This document shows positions 15,670 to 24,566 of a stretch of DNA of 44,237 nucleotides, in pieces; positions within the stretch are counted from its first letter, which is position 1, and each line of letters begins with the position of its first letter. The DNA lies in assembly GCA_019237205.1 (NCBI GenBank), contig JAFAHO010000222.1, forward strand, positions 1 through 44,237. The letters run 5' to 3'. The DNA comes from Hyphomicrobiales bacterium. Its GTDB lineage: Bacteria; Pseudomonadota; Alphaproteobacteria; Rhizobiales; Beijerinckiaceae. A program made the position numbers and the translations under genes. Below the pieces are notes generated by a model. The model was given only the letters and a program-made list of their open reading frames with translations, did not search any database and was not told the DNA's origin.

Positions 15670-16848
15670 ATGAAAGTCGTCGGTCAGCGCGTGTTCGTCG
15701 TCAACGCCGCGCGAACCAACTTCATCTTCGTCAAACTCTATACGGATGCGGGGATCGACGGCGTCGGCGAGGGCACGCTCGAATGGCGCGCCAAACCGGT
15801 GGTCGCCGCGCTGGAGGAGATCGAGCGCTTCATCGTCGGCAGAGATCCTTTCGCGGTCGAATTCCTGATCGAGACGATGCACCGGGACTCCTATTGGCGA
15901 ACAGGCGCTGTTTTCAGAACCGCGCTGGGCGCGATCGAGGCGGCCTTGCTCGACATCAAAGGCAAGGCGCTGGGGGTTCCTGTCTATGAGCTTCTCGGCG
16001 GCAAGCATCGCGACCGCGTCAAGTCCTACGCCAACCATTGGTTCTACGGCGCCCAAACGCCGGAGGACTACGCGGCCGCCGCAAAACGCGCGGTTGCGGG
16101 AGGCTTCCGCGCGCTGAAATGGGATCCGTTCGGCTCGGTCTGGCTCGAAATGGACCGCCGAGAGCGAAGCGCCACTGTCGCCAATGTCGAGGCCGTTCGT
16201 GACGCCGTTGGGCAGGATGTCGATCTCATGATCGACGTCCATGGCCGCCTCAATGTTCCGACGGCGATCATGATGGCGCGGGCGCTTGAGCGCTACGACA
16301 TCGCCTGGCTGGAGGAGCCGACGCCGCCCGAATCGATCGATGCGCTGGCGGATGTGAGGGCGCGCTCCCCGGTGCCGATTGCGGCCGGCGAACGGTTCTT
16401 CGAGCCCGAGCGCTTCCTTGAGGCGATCGCGAAGCGGGCCGTCGACATTCTCCAACCCGATGTGGGTCACGCGGGCGGCATGCTGGAGACAAAGAAGATC
16501 GCCGGTTTCGCCCACACGCGACTGCTGCCGGTCGCGCCGCACAATCCGACCGGCCCGGTCATGAACGCGATGACGCTGCATCTCTCCGCGGCGATCGCCA
16601 ATTTTAGCATCTTCGAGACGGTGATGGTCGACGCTCCTTGGCGTCGAGAACTTGTGAAGGAATCGTTGGAGCTGGATCGAGGCGCGATCGCAGTCCCCAC
16701 AAGCCCGGGCCTGGGAGTCGAGCTCGTGGAGGAGGCCTGCGCGAAATATCCCTATCAGCCTCAGGACTCTCCGATCTTCACCGGCAGAATGAGCATGGAG
16801 GGCGTCGCCGACGGACTGGCGGTCGTTGCGCGCCGCGCCTCCGCGTGA
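15670..16848 (+). CDS. Enolase-superfamily sugar-acid dehydratase (galactonate-dehydratase-like)
   Basis: A 392-residue protein of the mandelate racemase/muconate lactonizing group. Predicted metal ligands are D189, E215 (WLEEP) and E241 (AGER). H191 in DVHGR and H291 in APHNPTGPV, together with D264 in QPDVGHAGG, match the two-histidine arrangement of D-galactonate dehydratase. Such enzymes dehydrate aldonic or uronic acids to 2-keto-3-deoxy acids. The ATG at 15670 is preceded by AGGAG at the right distance; an in-frame ATG at 15616 lies inside the operator palindrome and is unlikely. The sugar ABC importer downstream and the IclR gene upstream fit a sugar-acid pathway. The exact substrate is not predictable. 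Confidence 0.87.
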   Translation: MKVVGQRVFVVNAARTNFIFVKLYTDAGIDGVGEGTLEWRAKPVVAALEEIERFIVGRDPFAVEFLIETMHRDSYWRTGAVFRTALGAIEAALLDIKGKALGVPVYELLGGKHRDRVKSYANHWFYGAQTPEDYAAAAKRAVAGGFRALKWDPFGSVWLEMDRRERSATVANVEAVRDAVGQDVDLMIDVHGRLNVPTAIMMARALERYDIAWLEEPTPPESIDALADVRARSPVPIAAGERFFEPERFLEAIAKRAVDILQPDVGHAGGMLETKKIAGFAHTRLLPVAPHNPTGPVMNAMTLHLSAAIANFSIFETVMVDAPWRRELVKESLELDRGAIAVPTSPGLGVELVEEACAKYPYQPQDSPIFTGRMSMEGVADGLAVVARRASA

Positions 16849-16865
16849 ACGACGGACGTCCGGGC

Positions 16866-16895
16866 TTGACTCGGCTTCGGTCGTGACCGTATGGT
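16866..16895 (+). promoter_or_regulatory. Predicted sigma70-type promoter of the sugar ABC operon
   Basis: TTGACT (16866-16871), an 18-base spacer and TATGGT (16890-16895) stand 64 bases before the first permease gene, in the 110-base gap after the dehydratase gene. The same -35 hexamer and spacing occur before the dehydratase gene. Confidence 0.5.
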
Positions 16896-16905
16896 TTCAA
16901 TTGAA
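16896..16905. promoter_or_regulatory. Palindrome directly after the -10 of the sugar ABC promoter
   Basis: TTCAATTGAA is a perfect 10-bp palindrome abutting the predicted -10 box, where a repressor would block transcription. Its sequence differs from the IclR palindrome at 15616-15630, so it is either a divergent site or bound by another protein. Confidence 0.35.
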
Positions 16906-16958
16906 GAACGGGCCTATTCAAATATGAACTAAACACCTGCCAGGGAGGAACGCGGCCG

Positions 16959-17834
16959 GTGACGATCCGATGGAGCAGGCTCGCCCCCCAGCTGGCGTTG
17001 TCGCCGTCCGTCGCGGTGACGGTCTTCGTCTTCCTCGGCGGTATTTGCTGGACGATCTATCTCTCCTTCACCGCGAGCCGACGCTTTCCCGACTACACCC
17101 TCGTCGGGTTCCGGCAGTACGTCCGACTGTTCAAGGACGCCGCCTGGATCGTCTCCCTCGAGAATGCGGTGATCTTCGCGATCGGCAGTCTCGCCAGCAT
17201 CGCGTTCGGCTTCATTCTCGCCGCGTTGATCGACAAGGAGGCGCGCGGCGAGGCGGTCTTCCGCACCGTGTTTCTCTATCCGCTCGCCATCTCGCTCATC
17301 GTGACCGGGCTGATCTGGCGTTGGCTCTTCAACCCCGATCTCGGCGTCGAGAACGTGTTCCATTCGATCGGCTGGAACTGGGTTCATTTCAACTGGCTGG
17401 CTGATCCGTCGACCGTCATGTACGGAATCATCCTCGCTTCGGTCTGGCAATCGACGGGCTTCTTCATGGCCCTCATGCTGTCGGGCCTCAAATCGATCAA
17501 TGTCGAAATTTGGCGCGCCGCGAAACTCGACGGCGTGCCGTTCTGGCGACTTTATCTCGAAGTCGTCATCCCGATGATGAAGTTGACGTTTCTCACCTGC
17601 CTGATCCTGCTCTGTATCGGGGTGGTGAAGGCCTATGACATCATCGTCGCAATGACGAACGCCGGCCCTGGCGACGCCTCGTACCTCCCCGGCTATTTCG
17701 TCATCAACGCCTATTGGCAAAAGTCTAATCTCGGCTACGCCGCGGCTGGGGCGACGATCATGCTGCTCATGACCTTCGCCCTGTTCTTTCCGCTTGCGCT
17801 ATTCGCAGCCGTGCGCCGGAGGACGGAGGCATGA
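16959..17834 (+). CDS. Sugar ABC transporter permease, UgpA/MalF type
   Basis: Inner-membrane permease of 291 residues with about six hydrophobic segments. The N-terminal helix region around VFVFLGGICWTIYLSFT, the central FLYPLAISLIVTGLIWRWLF segment and the EAA coupling loop near EIWRAAKLDGVPFWRLY are typical of carbohydrate (CUT1) permeases. The GTG at 16959 has GGGAGGA 9 bases upstream. The stop overlaps the next permease gene as ATGA. It forms the channel with that protein and imports a carbohydrate or derivative. Confidence 0.9.
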   Translation: MTIRWSRLAPQLALSPSVAVTVFVFLGGICWTIYLSFTASRRFPDYTLVGFRQYVRLFKDAAWIVSLENAVIFAIGSLASIAFGFILAALIDKEARGEAVFRTVFLYPLAISLIVTGLIWRWLFNPDLGVENVFHSIGWNWVHFNWLADPSTVMYGIILASVWQSTGFFMALMLSGLKSINVEIWRAAKLDGVPFWRLYLEVVIPMMKLTFLTCLILLCIGVVKAYDIIVAMTNAGPGDASYLPGYFVINAYWQKSNLGYAAAGATIMLLMTFALFFPLALFAAVRRRTEA

Positions 17835-18745
17835 GTCAGCCGAGCGCAGCGCTTGACCGAGTGGCCGTCGCGCCGCGAGCGCGCCCGCGACGGCGCGCCT
17901 TGCGGCCGTCGCGGATCGCGGCCTTCGCCTTCCTGTGCGTGGCGGCGCTACTCTTCTGCGTTCCGCTTTATGTGGTTGTCGTCACCTCGTTCAAGTCCAT
18001 GGATGAGATCCGCCTCGGCCGGACCTTCGACCTGCCGCACGTCTGGACGCTCGACGCCTGGACATCTGCGTGGGGGCAGGCCTGTTCCGGCCTCAGTTGC
18101 GGCGGGGTCAGCGTCGGCTTCGTCAACTCGATGTGGATTCTGATCCCGAGCCTCGTGCTGTCGATCGCCTTTGCGATGGTCACCGGCTATGCGGCGTCAC
18201 TCTGGCGCGTGAAGTGGGCGAACGGTTTCCTGTTTGCGCTCTTCATCTGCTCGTTCGTGCCGTTTCAGATCATCATGTATCCGCTGATCCGAGCGACGGC
18301 GGTGCTCAGCGTGTACGGGACGACCTTTGGCGTGGCGCTTATTCACGTCGTTCTCTCGATGCCGATCCTGACGCTCATCTTTCGCAACTATTTCATGAGC
18401 ATCCCGCAGGAGCTGATCGCCGCCGCAATGATCGACTCGGGCAGCTTCTGGCGGATCTTCTTCGAGATCGTCCTGCCGATGTCTGGCAACATCCTCATTG
18501 TCGCCTTGATCTTGATGGTCACGGGCGTCTGGAACGATTTTCTGGTCGGCCTCACGTTCGGCGCGCAGGGCGCCCAACCGATGACCGTCATCCTTAACAA
18601 CATTGCGCTCACGACCACTGGGGGCAACAACTACGCCACCGACATGGCGGCTGCTTTGATGACCGCCGCGCCGCCGCTCATCATCTATCTGCTGCTCGGC
18701 AAGTTCTTTGTTCAGGGCGTCACTGCCGGAGCGATCAAGGGATAG
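17831..18745 (+). CDS. Sugar ABC transporter permease, UgpE/MalG type
   Basis: Partner permease of 304 residues. The first helix is followed by the typical VVVVTSFKSMDEI segment, and the coupling loop ELIAAAMIDSGSFWRIFFEIVLPM is the CUT1 EAA motif. The product starts with a basic cytoplasmic tail of about 30 residues. Start and stop are fixed by the 4-base overlap upstream and by the ATPase gene 7 bases downstream. Both permeases together define a carbohydrate-type importer. Confidence 0.9.
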   Translation: MSQPSAALDRVAVAPRARPRRRALRPSRIAAFAFLCVAALLFCVPLYVVVVTSFKSMDEIRLGRTFDLPHVWTLDAWTSAWGQACSGLSCGGVSVGFVNSMWILIPSLVLSIAFAMVTGYAASLWRVKWANGFLFALFICSFVPFQIIMYPLIRATAVLSVYGTTFGVALIHVVLSMPILTLIFRNYFMSIPQELIAAAMIDSGSFWRIFFEIVLPMSGNILIVALILMVTGVWNDFLVGLTFGAQGAQPMTVILNNIALTTTGGNNYATDMAAALMTAAPPLIIYLLLGKFFVQGVTAGAIKG

Positions 18746-18752
18746 AGACGAC

Positions 18753-19859
18753 ATGCCAGCCGTTCAGTTCCGCAACATTGTGAAGCACTACGGCAATCTC
18801 GCTGTGATCGAAAATCTCGATCTCGATATCGGGGACGGCGAGTTCGTGGTGCTGCTTGGGCCGTCCGGCTGCGGCAAGACAACCCTTCTCAATCTCCTCG
18901 CAGGCCTCATCGAAGTCGATGGCGGCGCGATCTCGATCGATGGCCGGGACGTGACCGATCTCGATCCGAAGGACCGGGGCCTCGCGATGGTGTTCCAGTC
19001 CTATGCGCTCTATCCGACGAAAACCGTGCGTGGAAATCTTGCCTTTGGACTATCGGCGCGAAACATCTCGCGAGACGAGAGCGAGCGGAGGATCGACTGG
19101 GCCGCAAGGCTTCTCCGGATCGATCATCTCCTCGACCGCAAGCCGGCGCAGCTTTCCGGCGGACAGCGCCAGCGCGTCGCGATCGGCCGGGCGCTCGTCA
19201 AGCAGGTGGGCGTCTGCCTCTACGACGAACCCTTGTCGAATCTCGACGCCAAACTGCGAACCGAGATGCGGATGGAAATCAAGAAGCTGCACGACCAGCT
19301 GAGGAACACAGTCGTCTACGTGACGCATGACCAGGTTGAGGCGATGACGATGGCGACAAGGATCGCCGTCATGGACAAAGGCGTGATCCAGCAATTTTCG
19401 TCGCCGGCTGAAATCTACGACGAACCGGAGAACCTCTTCGTCGCCGATTTCGTCGGTTCCCCCAGCATGAACATGCTCGATTGCGAAATCGGCGACGCAA
19501 ATGGTTCGATCACGGCCGTCGATTCCGTCGACAAGCTTGTGTTCGATCTGGACGGCTACTCGTGGCGTCGGCCCGTCGAGCCCGGCCGTCAAGTCAAAGT
19601 CGGTTTCCGGGCCGAGCATTTCCAAGCGGGAGGCGACGCGTCGTCGGCGGGCAAGCACGTGAGGTTCGAGCGTCCGGTGGAGTACTTCGAGAAGCATGGC
19701 CCTGACGCAATCGCATTCCTCTCGCTGCCGCAGAAGGCAATCGCGGTCCGCGTCGATTCGCGGATTGCAGACAGCTACCGCTCCGGGCAGCCGCTGCTGA
19801 CCGCCCTGCCGCTCGAAAAGATCAATGTCTTCGACGCGAGTTCGGGACGGAGACTATGA
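18753..19859 (+). CDS. Sugar ABC transporter ATP-binding protein, UgpC/MalK type
   Basis: ATPase of 368 residues, usual length for CUT1 ATPases with a C-terminal regulatory OB/TOBE domain (from about residue 240). Walker A GPSGCGKTT, Q-loop MVFQSYALYP, signature LSGGQRQRVAIGRAL, Walker B VCLYDEPLSNLD and H-loop YVTHDQVEAMTMA are intact. The frame is open 15 codons further up, but the ATG at 18753 gives the standard family N-terminus. It lies 7 bases after the second permease gene and is followed 39 bases later by the binding-protein gene. Confidence 0.92.
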   Translation: MPAVQFRNIVKHYGNLAVIENLDLDIGDGEFVVLLGPSGCGKTTLLNLLAGLIEVDGGAISIDGRDVTDLDPKDRGLAMVFQSYALYPTKTVRGNLAFGLSARNISRDESERRIDWAARLLRIDHLLDRKPAQLSGGQRQRVAIGRALVKQVGVCLYDEPLSNLDAKLRTEMRMEIKKLHDQLRNTVVYVTHDQVEAMTMATRIAVMDKGVIQQFSSPAEIYDEPENLFVADFVGSPSMNMLDCEIGDANGSITAVDSVDKLVFDLDGYSWRRPVEPGRQVKVGFRAEHFQAGGDASSAGKHVRFERPVEYFEKHGPDAIAFLSLPQKAIAVRVDSRIADSYRSGQPLLTALPLEKINVFDASSGRRL

Positions 19860-19898
19860 ACGCAAGCGCCGGTGGAAGGCGCAATAGAGGAGGAGCGC

Positions 19899-21140
19899 AT
19901 GTTTAAGCTGAAAGCGATTGGATTGACGGCGGCTCTTGCCGCGTTCGTCATCGGCGCCGCCAAAGGCGAGGAACAAGTCGTCTACACCAATTGGTCGCAT
20001 ACGTCCGAGGAAGCGGCTCTCAAAGTGCTGCGCGGCGCGTGGGAAAAGCAGGGTCACAAGTGGAAGGATCTGGCGATCGCCCACGACTCCGGCGTGAACG
20101 TAAGCTTGATCAACATGATAACCGGCGGCAATCCGCCGACCATCTTCATGAACTCGGATCCCGGCCTCATTCGCGACATGGTCAAGCAAGGACTGGGTTT
20201 TCCGCTGACCAAGCTCTACCAGGACAGCGGCGCCGTGAATCACTTTCCGGCGGCCGTCTTGCGCAACATCACCGTCGATGGCGAGATCATGAAGGCGCCG
20301 GTGACGCTCCACATCGACGGGATGATCTACTACAACAAGCATGTCGCCGACGCGGTGGGCGTCGATCCGAAATCGTGGAAGTCGTTGGACGACTTCTTCG
20401 CGGTCTACGACAAGATCAAGGACGCCGGATACGTTCCGATCGCGCAAGGCGGCGACAAATTCCAGGAAGCCTATTTGCTCCAGGCCCTGATCGCCGCGGA
20501 GGCTGGGCCGGACACTTACAACAAGTTCTACGGCGAAAAGCCTGACAAGGCGGCAATCGACTCGGACGGAATGCGCAAAGCGCTCGCGCGCTTCCGCCAG
20601 ATATCCGAGCATGTCGATCCCGGCTCGCCAAATCGCCAGTGGAACGAGACGACCAATCTCGTCATCACGGGCAAGGCGCTGATGCAGATTCACGGCGACT
20701 GGATGAAAGGTGAGTTCAAGGCCGCCGGGAAAAAGCTCGGCGTCGATTTCGATTGCGCAAACATTCCGGGAACGAAGGCTCTCGTCGTGACCTCGGACGC
20801 CTTTGGCTTCCTGAAGACGAACGACCCGCAGACCGCGAAGGGGGAGCAAGACTTTGCCCTCGATGCGGTCGATCCCGTGATCACCGCCGCTTTCAATGCG
20901 CAAAAAGGCGCGACTCCAGTGCGCGACGACGTCGATCCCGCGGCGCTCGACGCCTGCAACAAGCTCGTTCTCGATACGCTCAAGGATCCGAACCGGCAGG
21001 TGCCCAATCCGTTCAACACGGCCGATGCCGACTGGTATCGAACGATCTGGGACGAAGCGGACAAGTTCTGGAGCAACAAGAAGGAGACCGACGCGGAGTT
21101 CATCAAAGCGATGCAGGACGCGTACGACCAGACGCACTGA
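19899..21140 (+). CDS. Sugar ABC transporter substrate-binding protein, family 1
   Basis: Periplasmic binding protein of 413 residues with a Sec signal peptide (basic start, hydrophobic core to about residue 20). A GAGGAGG ribosome binding site lies just before the ATG at 19899. The lobes carry family-1 features such as the NVSLINMITGGNPPTIFMN segment, DGMIYYNKHVADAVG and the late MQIHGDWMKGEFKAAGKK segment with conserved GDW, resembling glucose/mannose binding proteins. Unusually, the binding-protein gene comes last in the importer operon, after both permeases and the ATPase. The ligand is probably a monosaccharide or a sugar acid; the latter is inferred from the neighbours. Confidence 0.9.
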   Translation: MFKLKAIGLTAALAAFVIGAAKGEEQVVYTNWSHTSEEAALKVLRGAWEKQGHKWKDLAIAHDSGVNVSLINMITGGNPPTIFMNSDPGLIRDMVKQGLGFPLTKLYQDSGAVNHFPAAVLRNITVDGEIMKAPVTLHIDGMIYYNKHVADAVGVDPKSWKSLDDFFAVYDKIKDAGYVPIAQGGDKFQEAYLLQALIAAEAGPDTYNKFYGEKPDKAAIDSDGMRKALARFRQISEHVDPGSPNRQWNETTNLVITGKALMQIHGDWMKGEFKAAGKKLGVDFDCANIPGTKALVVTSDAFGFLKTNDPQTAKGEQDFALDAVDPVITAAFNAQKGATPVRDDVDPAALDACNKLVLDTLKDPNRQVPNPFNTADADWYRTIWDEADKFWSNKKETDAEFIKAMQDAYDQTH

Positions 21141-21235
21141 GTTCCGTCTCGACGCTCTATTCGAAGACGCCACGATCGCTGGCGCGCCGGGGCTTTGGGG
21201 CCTCGTTCGCGACTGGCTGTGAGGGAGACGACAAA

Positions 21236-22051
21236 GTGGAAGCGGAACCACGTTTGCGAAGACGGTTGCCGGCAGCCGACTTGCCGCAGCCCTTGCCGAT
21301 TGAGGGTCCCTCTTTCACGCGGCCGGACCCTGAGATCGTTCGTCAGCTGCATGGCGTCAGCAGCGCAACCGTTAGCGCCTTGCTCCATCGGCTTGGGGTG
21401 CGCCAGACCTTCGTCGAAGGACCGGCGCCCCGACTGCCGGGAGCGAAGGTCGTCGGCCCCGTCGTGACGTTGAAGTTCATGCCCCGCCGCGAAGACATCA
21501 TCTGGAGTTTCGTCTCGGGGGAGGAGGAAGAAGACCTCGAGAAGCACACGGCGCTTTGGGCGGTGTTCGACACGGTGGCGCGAGGCGACATCCTGGCGGT
21601 CGAAGCGTTGGGCGACCTCCACACTGGCTGCATGGGAGAGATGCTGATCACTTACTTCAGGGGCCGCGGCGGCGCAGGAATCGTCGTCGACGGCTGCATT
21701 CGCGACTGGCCGCGCGTTCGACCGATGAATGTGCCGCTCTGGACGCGGGGCTTTACGCCGAACTATGCGTCGCAGGGAACCCTTTTTCCGTGGGCCTACA
21801 ACGTGCCGGTCGCCCTCGGCCGTGTGCTGGTGATGCCGGGCGACATCATGATCGCGGACGACGACGGCGCTGTTGTCATCCCGGCGGGCATGGCCGCGAC
21901 GGTCCTGGAACGAACGCTCGACCACGAGAACTGGGAAGAGTTCAGCCGCTCGAAGCTCGCCGAGGGCGGCAGCATCCGCAAATATTATCCTCTAAGCGAA
22001 GAAGGCCGGGCCGAACATGACCTCTGGCAAAAGGCCAGAGGAATCGTTTGA
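21236..22051 (+). CDS. RraA-like family protein, putative 2-keto acid aldolase
   Basis: A 271-residue member of the RraA / 4-hydroxy-4-methyl-2-oxoglutarate aldolase fold. The core motifs are present: GVSSATVSALLHRLG, the GDILAVEALGD strand, the metal and substrate site VVDGCIRD, and DDDGAVVIP. Typical RraA proteins have about 160 residues; this one has about 30 extra at the N-terminus and a long C-terminal helix region, as in RraA-like proteins of catabolic operons. The GTG at 21236 follows GGGAG by 8 bases; it is the only sensible start. In this operon a 2-keto-3-deoxy acid aldolase role is a natural guess, since relatives cleave 2-keto acids, but that is inference. Confidence 0.82.
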   Translation: MEAEPRLRRRLPAADLPQPLPIEGPSFTRPDPEIVRQLHGVSSATVSALLHRLGVRQTFVEGPAPRLPGAKVVGPVVTLKFMPRREDIIWSFVSGEEEEDLEKHTALWAVFDTVARGDILAVEALGDLHTGCMGEMLITYFRGRGGAGIVVDGCIRDWPRVRPMNVPLWTRGFTPNYASQGTLFPWAYNVPVALGRVLVMPGDIMIADDDGAVVIPAGMAATVLERTLDHENWEEFSRSKLAEGGSIRKYYPLSEEGRAEHDLWQKARGIV

Positions 22052-22123
22052 GCGGACGTCGCGCGGCTCGGCGTTCGAAAGCGACAGCTCGCAGCCAACT
22101 CGTCAACCAGCAGGCAGGAGACA

Positions 22124-23125
22124 ATGTCCCTAAAGGTCCTATTCATCGGCGGCACCGGAAACATTTCGCTGTCTTGCGTCACTGAGGCGGTCAAGGGCGG
22201 CCATCGCGTCTCGGTGTTTAATCGGGCGAAGACTGCCGTTGATTTGCCTCGGGGCGTGACGGCGATCGCGGGAGACCTGAAGGACGCGGCGGCTTACCGC
22301 CAACTGGGAAAGGCCGGCTTCGACGTCGTCTGCCAGTTCATCGCCTTCACGCCTGAACAGGTGGCCGGAGACGTCGCCGCCTTTTCCGGCGGGACCGGCC
22401 AGTACATCTTCATTTCGTCTGCCTCGGTTTACGAGAAACCCCCGCGGCACTACGTGATCACGGAAAAAACGCCGACCGTGAACCCCTATTGGAGCTACAG
22501 CCGGAACAAGATCGCTTGCGAGGGCCTCTTGAAGGCCTCGAGCGGGCTGCCCTGGACCATCGTCCGACCGAGCCACACGGTGCGTTCGATGTTGCCGACC
22601 ATGTTCAACGAAGGCGATTCCGTCGGTCATCGCATCGTTGAGCGCAAACCGGTGATTGTGGCGGGCGACGGCACGACGCTCTGGACGTTGACGCGATGCG
22701 CCGATTTCGCTGTGCCGTTCGTCAAACTCTTTGGCGTAAGAGAGGCGCTCGGCGAGGACTTCCATATCACCTCGGACTATGCCTACACCTGGAACGACAT
22801 CTATGACACGATCGCCGAGGGTCTCGGCGCGAAGGCGGATATCGTTCATGTACCGACCGACACCCTCGTCCGGTACCATCCGGAGTGGGAAGGCCCACTC
22901 ATGGGAGACAAGACGTGGCCAGCTCTCTTCGACAACGCGAAGGTCAAGCGCGTTGCGGGCGACTTCGCCGGCACGAAAGACGTCAAGGACGTCCTCGCCG
23001 AACCTATCGCGCATTTCAAGGCGCGGCTGCGGTCGGAGGGCCCAAAGACCGGCGAGCTTGACTCTCTCATCGACCGGATTGCGCGGGAGCAACGAACCTT
23101 GGGAGCGCTCGCCGCCGAGATTTGA
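22124..23125 (+). CDS. NAD-dependent epimerase/dehydratase-like SDR
   Basis: An extended/atypical SDR of 333 residues. The Rossmann motif at the start is GGTGNIS, followed by VFNRAKTAVDLPRGVTAIAGDL. A serine strand (ISSASVYEKP) and YSRNKI provide the Ser-Tyr-Lys active-site set. The sequence resembles the atypical CSP41-related branch as well as sugar epimerases, so the reaction is uncertain. The ATG at 22124 follows CAGGAG closely. It is the last gene of the unit starting at 16959, and its stop lies 10 bases from the convergent Gfo/Idh/MocA gene. An oxidoreduction or epimerisation of the imported sugar acid is plausible. Confidence 0.85.
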   Translation: MSLKVLFIGGTGNISLSCVTEAVKGGHRVSVFNRAKTAVDLPRGVTAIAGDLKDAAAYRQLGKAGFDVVCQFIAFTPEQVAGDVAAFSGGTGQYIFISSASVYEKPPRHYVITEKTPTVNPYWSYSRNKIACEGLLKASSGLPWTIVRPSHTVRSMLPTMFNEGDSVGHRIVERKPVIVAGDGTTLWTLTRCADFAVPFVKLFGVREALGEDFHITSDYAYTWNDIYDTIAEGLGAKADIVHVPTDTLVRYHPEWEGPLMGDKTWPALFDNAKVKRVAGDFAGTKDVKDVLAEPIAHFKARLRSEGPKTGELDSLIDRIAREQRTLGALAAEI

Positions 23126-23135
23126 GGCGCTGGAT

Positions 23136-24212
23136 CTATTCCATCAACGCGGCCATGTCGCGGAAGATCTCGAGATCCTCGCGGGCGTCGGCTATGCTGG
23201 TCTTGGGCCTCAGCCCCTCGACGATATTGCGGTGGAATTCCCGCCACTCGACGGCGAAAGAATCATATCGGCTTGGAAAGGCGGAGGTTTGCGACAGCCC
23301 CGCCGTCCCGTGCCTTCCTGTCACGCTCAGTCTCGCCGGCTGATGCCGAACGTAGGGCGTATCGTAGTCGAGCCGAAATATCTGCGCGTCCGTGCAGACC
23401 TCGATGTGCGCGTCGAAGTGCGGAATCTGGTCGACGGCGGTTTCAAACTGGCAAACGTAGCGTCCAAAGTCGAAAGTCGCAGTGATCACGCGCCCAGATA
23501 GTCGCTGAGTTGCACAAAGGACCCTTTCCGGCCGTCCAAGCAGCTCACGCATCGCCGAAATGTCGTGGCTGGCAAGGCCGAGAAGGAGCCCATAGGCTCG
23601 CGCTATCTCGGCAGACCGGTCGCCGATCGCCCGTTTCGTCGCCGCCGCCATTTCGACTGTGACCTTTTGGGCCAGCGCCGCCGCCTCATCGACGTCACGA
23701 AAAACTCTGGACGTGCTGTCGATGATCATCGAGTTCGCCCCGATCACGTCGTGCACGCGGGCCAGAATAATCTCCCCGCGGACCGCCGAAACCTTGGCCG
23801 CGGCCTCCACAAAGGCCGGAGCATATCGTCGCATGAAGCCGACTTGCGCGACGATGCCGGACCGCCTCTCGCAATCGAGAAGGGCGTCAGCCTCCTCGAG
23901 ATTGACGCACATCGGCTTTTCGATGAGGACGTGTTTTTCGGCGCGCATGGCCGCAAGTGCGGTCGCAGTATGGTAGACGTGCGGATTGGCAATGAGGACC
24001 GCGTCGACGCGTCTGTCGTCGATCAGCGAGCGGGGATCGAGATATCGTCGGGCGCTCGGCCACTGGTCGCCGACGCGCTTAAGAACGGCGCCGCTTACGT
24101 CGCAGAAAGCGGAGACCTCGAAGAGTTCTGAGAGGTCGCGAAGCGTCGGAAGATGGATGACTTGCGCGACTTCTCCACAACCCATGACGCCAACGCGAAT
24201 GGCTTTTGGCAT
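23136..24212 (-). CDS. Gfo/Idh/MocA family oxidoreductase
   Basis: A 358-residue NAD(P)-dependent dehydrogenase. The N-terminal Rossmann fold (VGVMGCGEVAQVIHLP), the conserved EKPMCVNLEEADALLD with the catalytic-type lysine, and the C-terminal alpha/beta domain are as in glucose-fructose oxidoreductase and myo-inositol dehydrogenase relatives. CAGGAAGA precedes the ATG at 24212. It is convergent with the epimerase-like gene, 10 bases apart. Members oxidise sugars or their derivatives; the position next to a sugar-acid operon suggests it belongs to the same pathway, but it has its own transcription direction. Confidence 0.9.
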   Translation of the reverse strand: MPKAIRVGVMGCGEVAQVIHLPTLRDLSELFEVSAFCDVSGAVLKRVGDQWPSARRYLDPRSLIDDRRVDAVLIANPHVYHTATALAAMRAEKHVLIEKPMCVNLEEADALLDCERRSGIVAQVGFMRRYAPAFVEAAAKVSAVRGEIILARVHDVIGANSMIIDSTSRVFRDVDEAAALAQKVTVEMAAATKRAIGDRSAEIARAYGLLLGLASHDISAMRELLGRPERVLCATQRLSGRVITATFDFGRYVCQFETAVDQIPHFDAHIEVCTDAQIFRLDYDTPYVRHQPARLSVTGRHGTAGLSQTSAFPSRYDSFAVEWREFHRNIVEGLRPKTSIADAREDLEIFRDMAALME

Positions 24213-24566
24213 GCAAGTCTTCCTGAGTCGCGGGGCTGTGATCTTGGATCCCGCGCCCCCGCAGTCCGAACCGAAGGGTCGATCCGAGCCTCGCGAAGGT
24301 GGCGAAAGACTCTAACCTATCGGTGACCGGCCGCAATGCTCTGCTGGTTCGATTCTCCGGCTGATGCGGCCCAGAACGCCAACCAAAGCGGCGAGGCGTT
24401 CGCGCAGCGCCGCTGTGACAATTTCGCCCACAGTGAGCGGCGGATTGAGCGACGACGCCGAAAATGCCGCACACTGTCGATCCAGTCCTGCCAAAGACGC
24501 GAGCCGAACGGCGACGCCGGCTCGTGCGCGCCGCACGGCTGATCAAGCCATGGCCGCCCCTTCCGC
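24213..24566. other. Intergenic region without a supported gene
   Basis: The promoter of the oxidoreductase gene should be here, on the minus strand near 24213-24260. A 74-codon minus-strand frame (24312-24536, GTG start) has an amphipathic stretch (LTVGEIVTAALRERLAALVG), but it lacks a ribosome binding site and a known relative; it may be a remnant of a small gene. Confidence 0.4.

Noticed and set aside
16917..16928. TTCA-N4-TGAA half-site pair before the sugar permease
   Set aside because: Arms of four bases occur often by chance, and the centre is not symmetrical.
19854..21251. Minus-strand open frame of 465 codons antisense to the sugar binding protein
   Set aside because: The plus-strand gene has a ribosome binding site, signal peptide and family motifs; the antisense product is compositionally odd.
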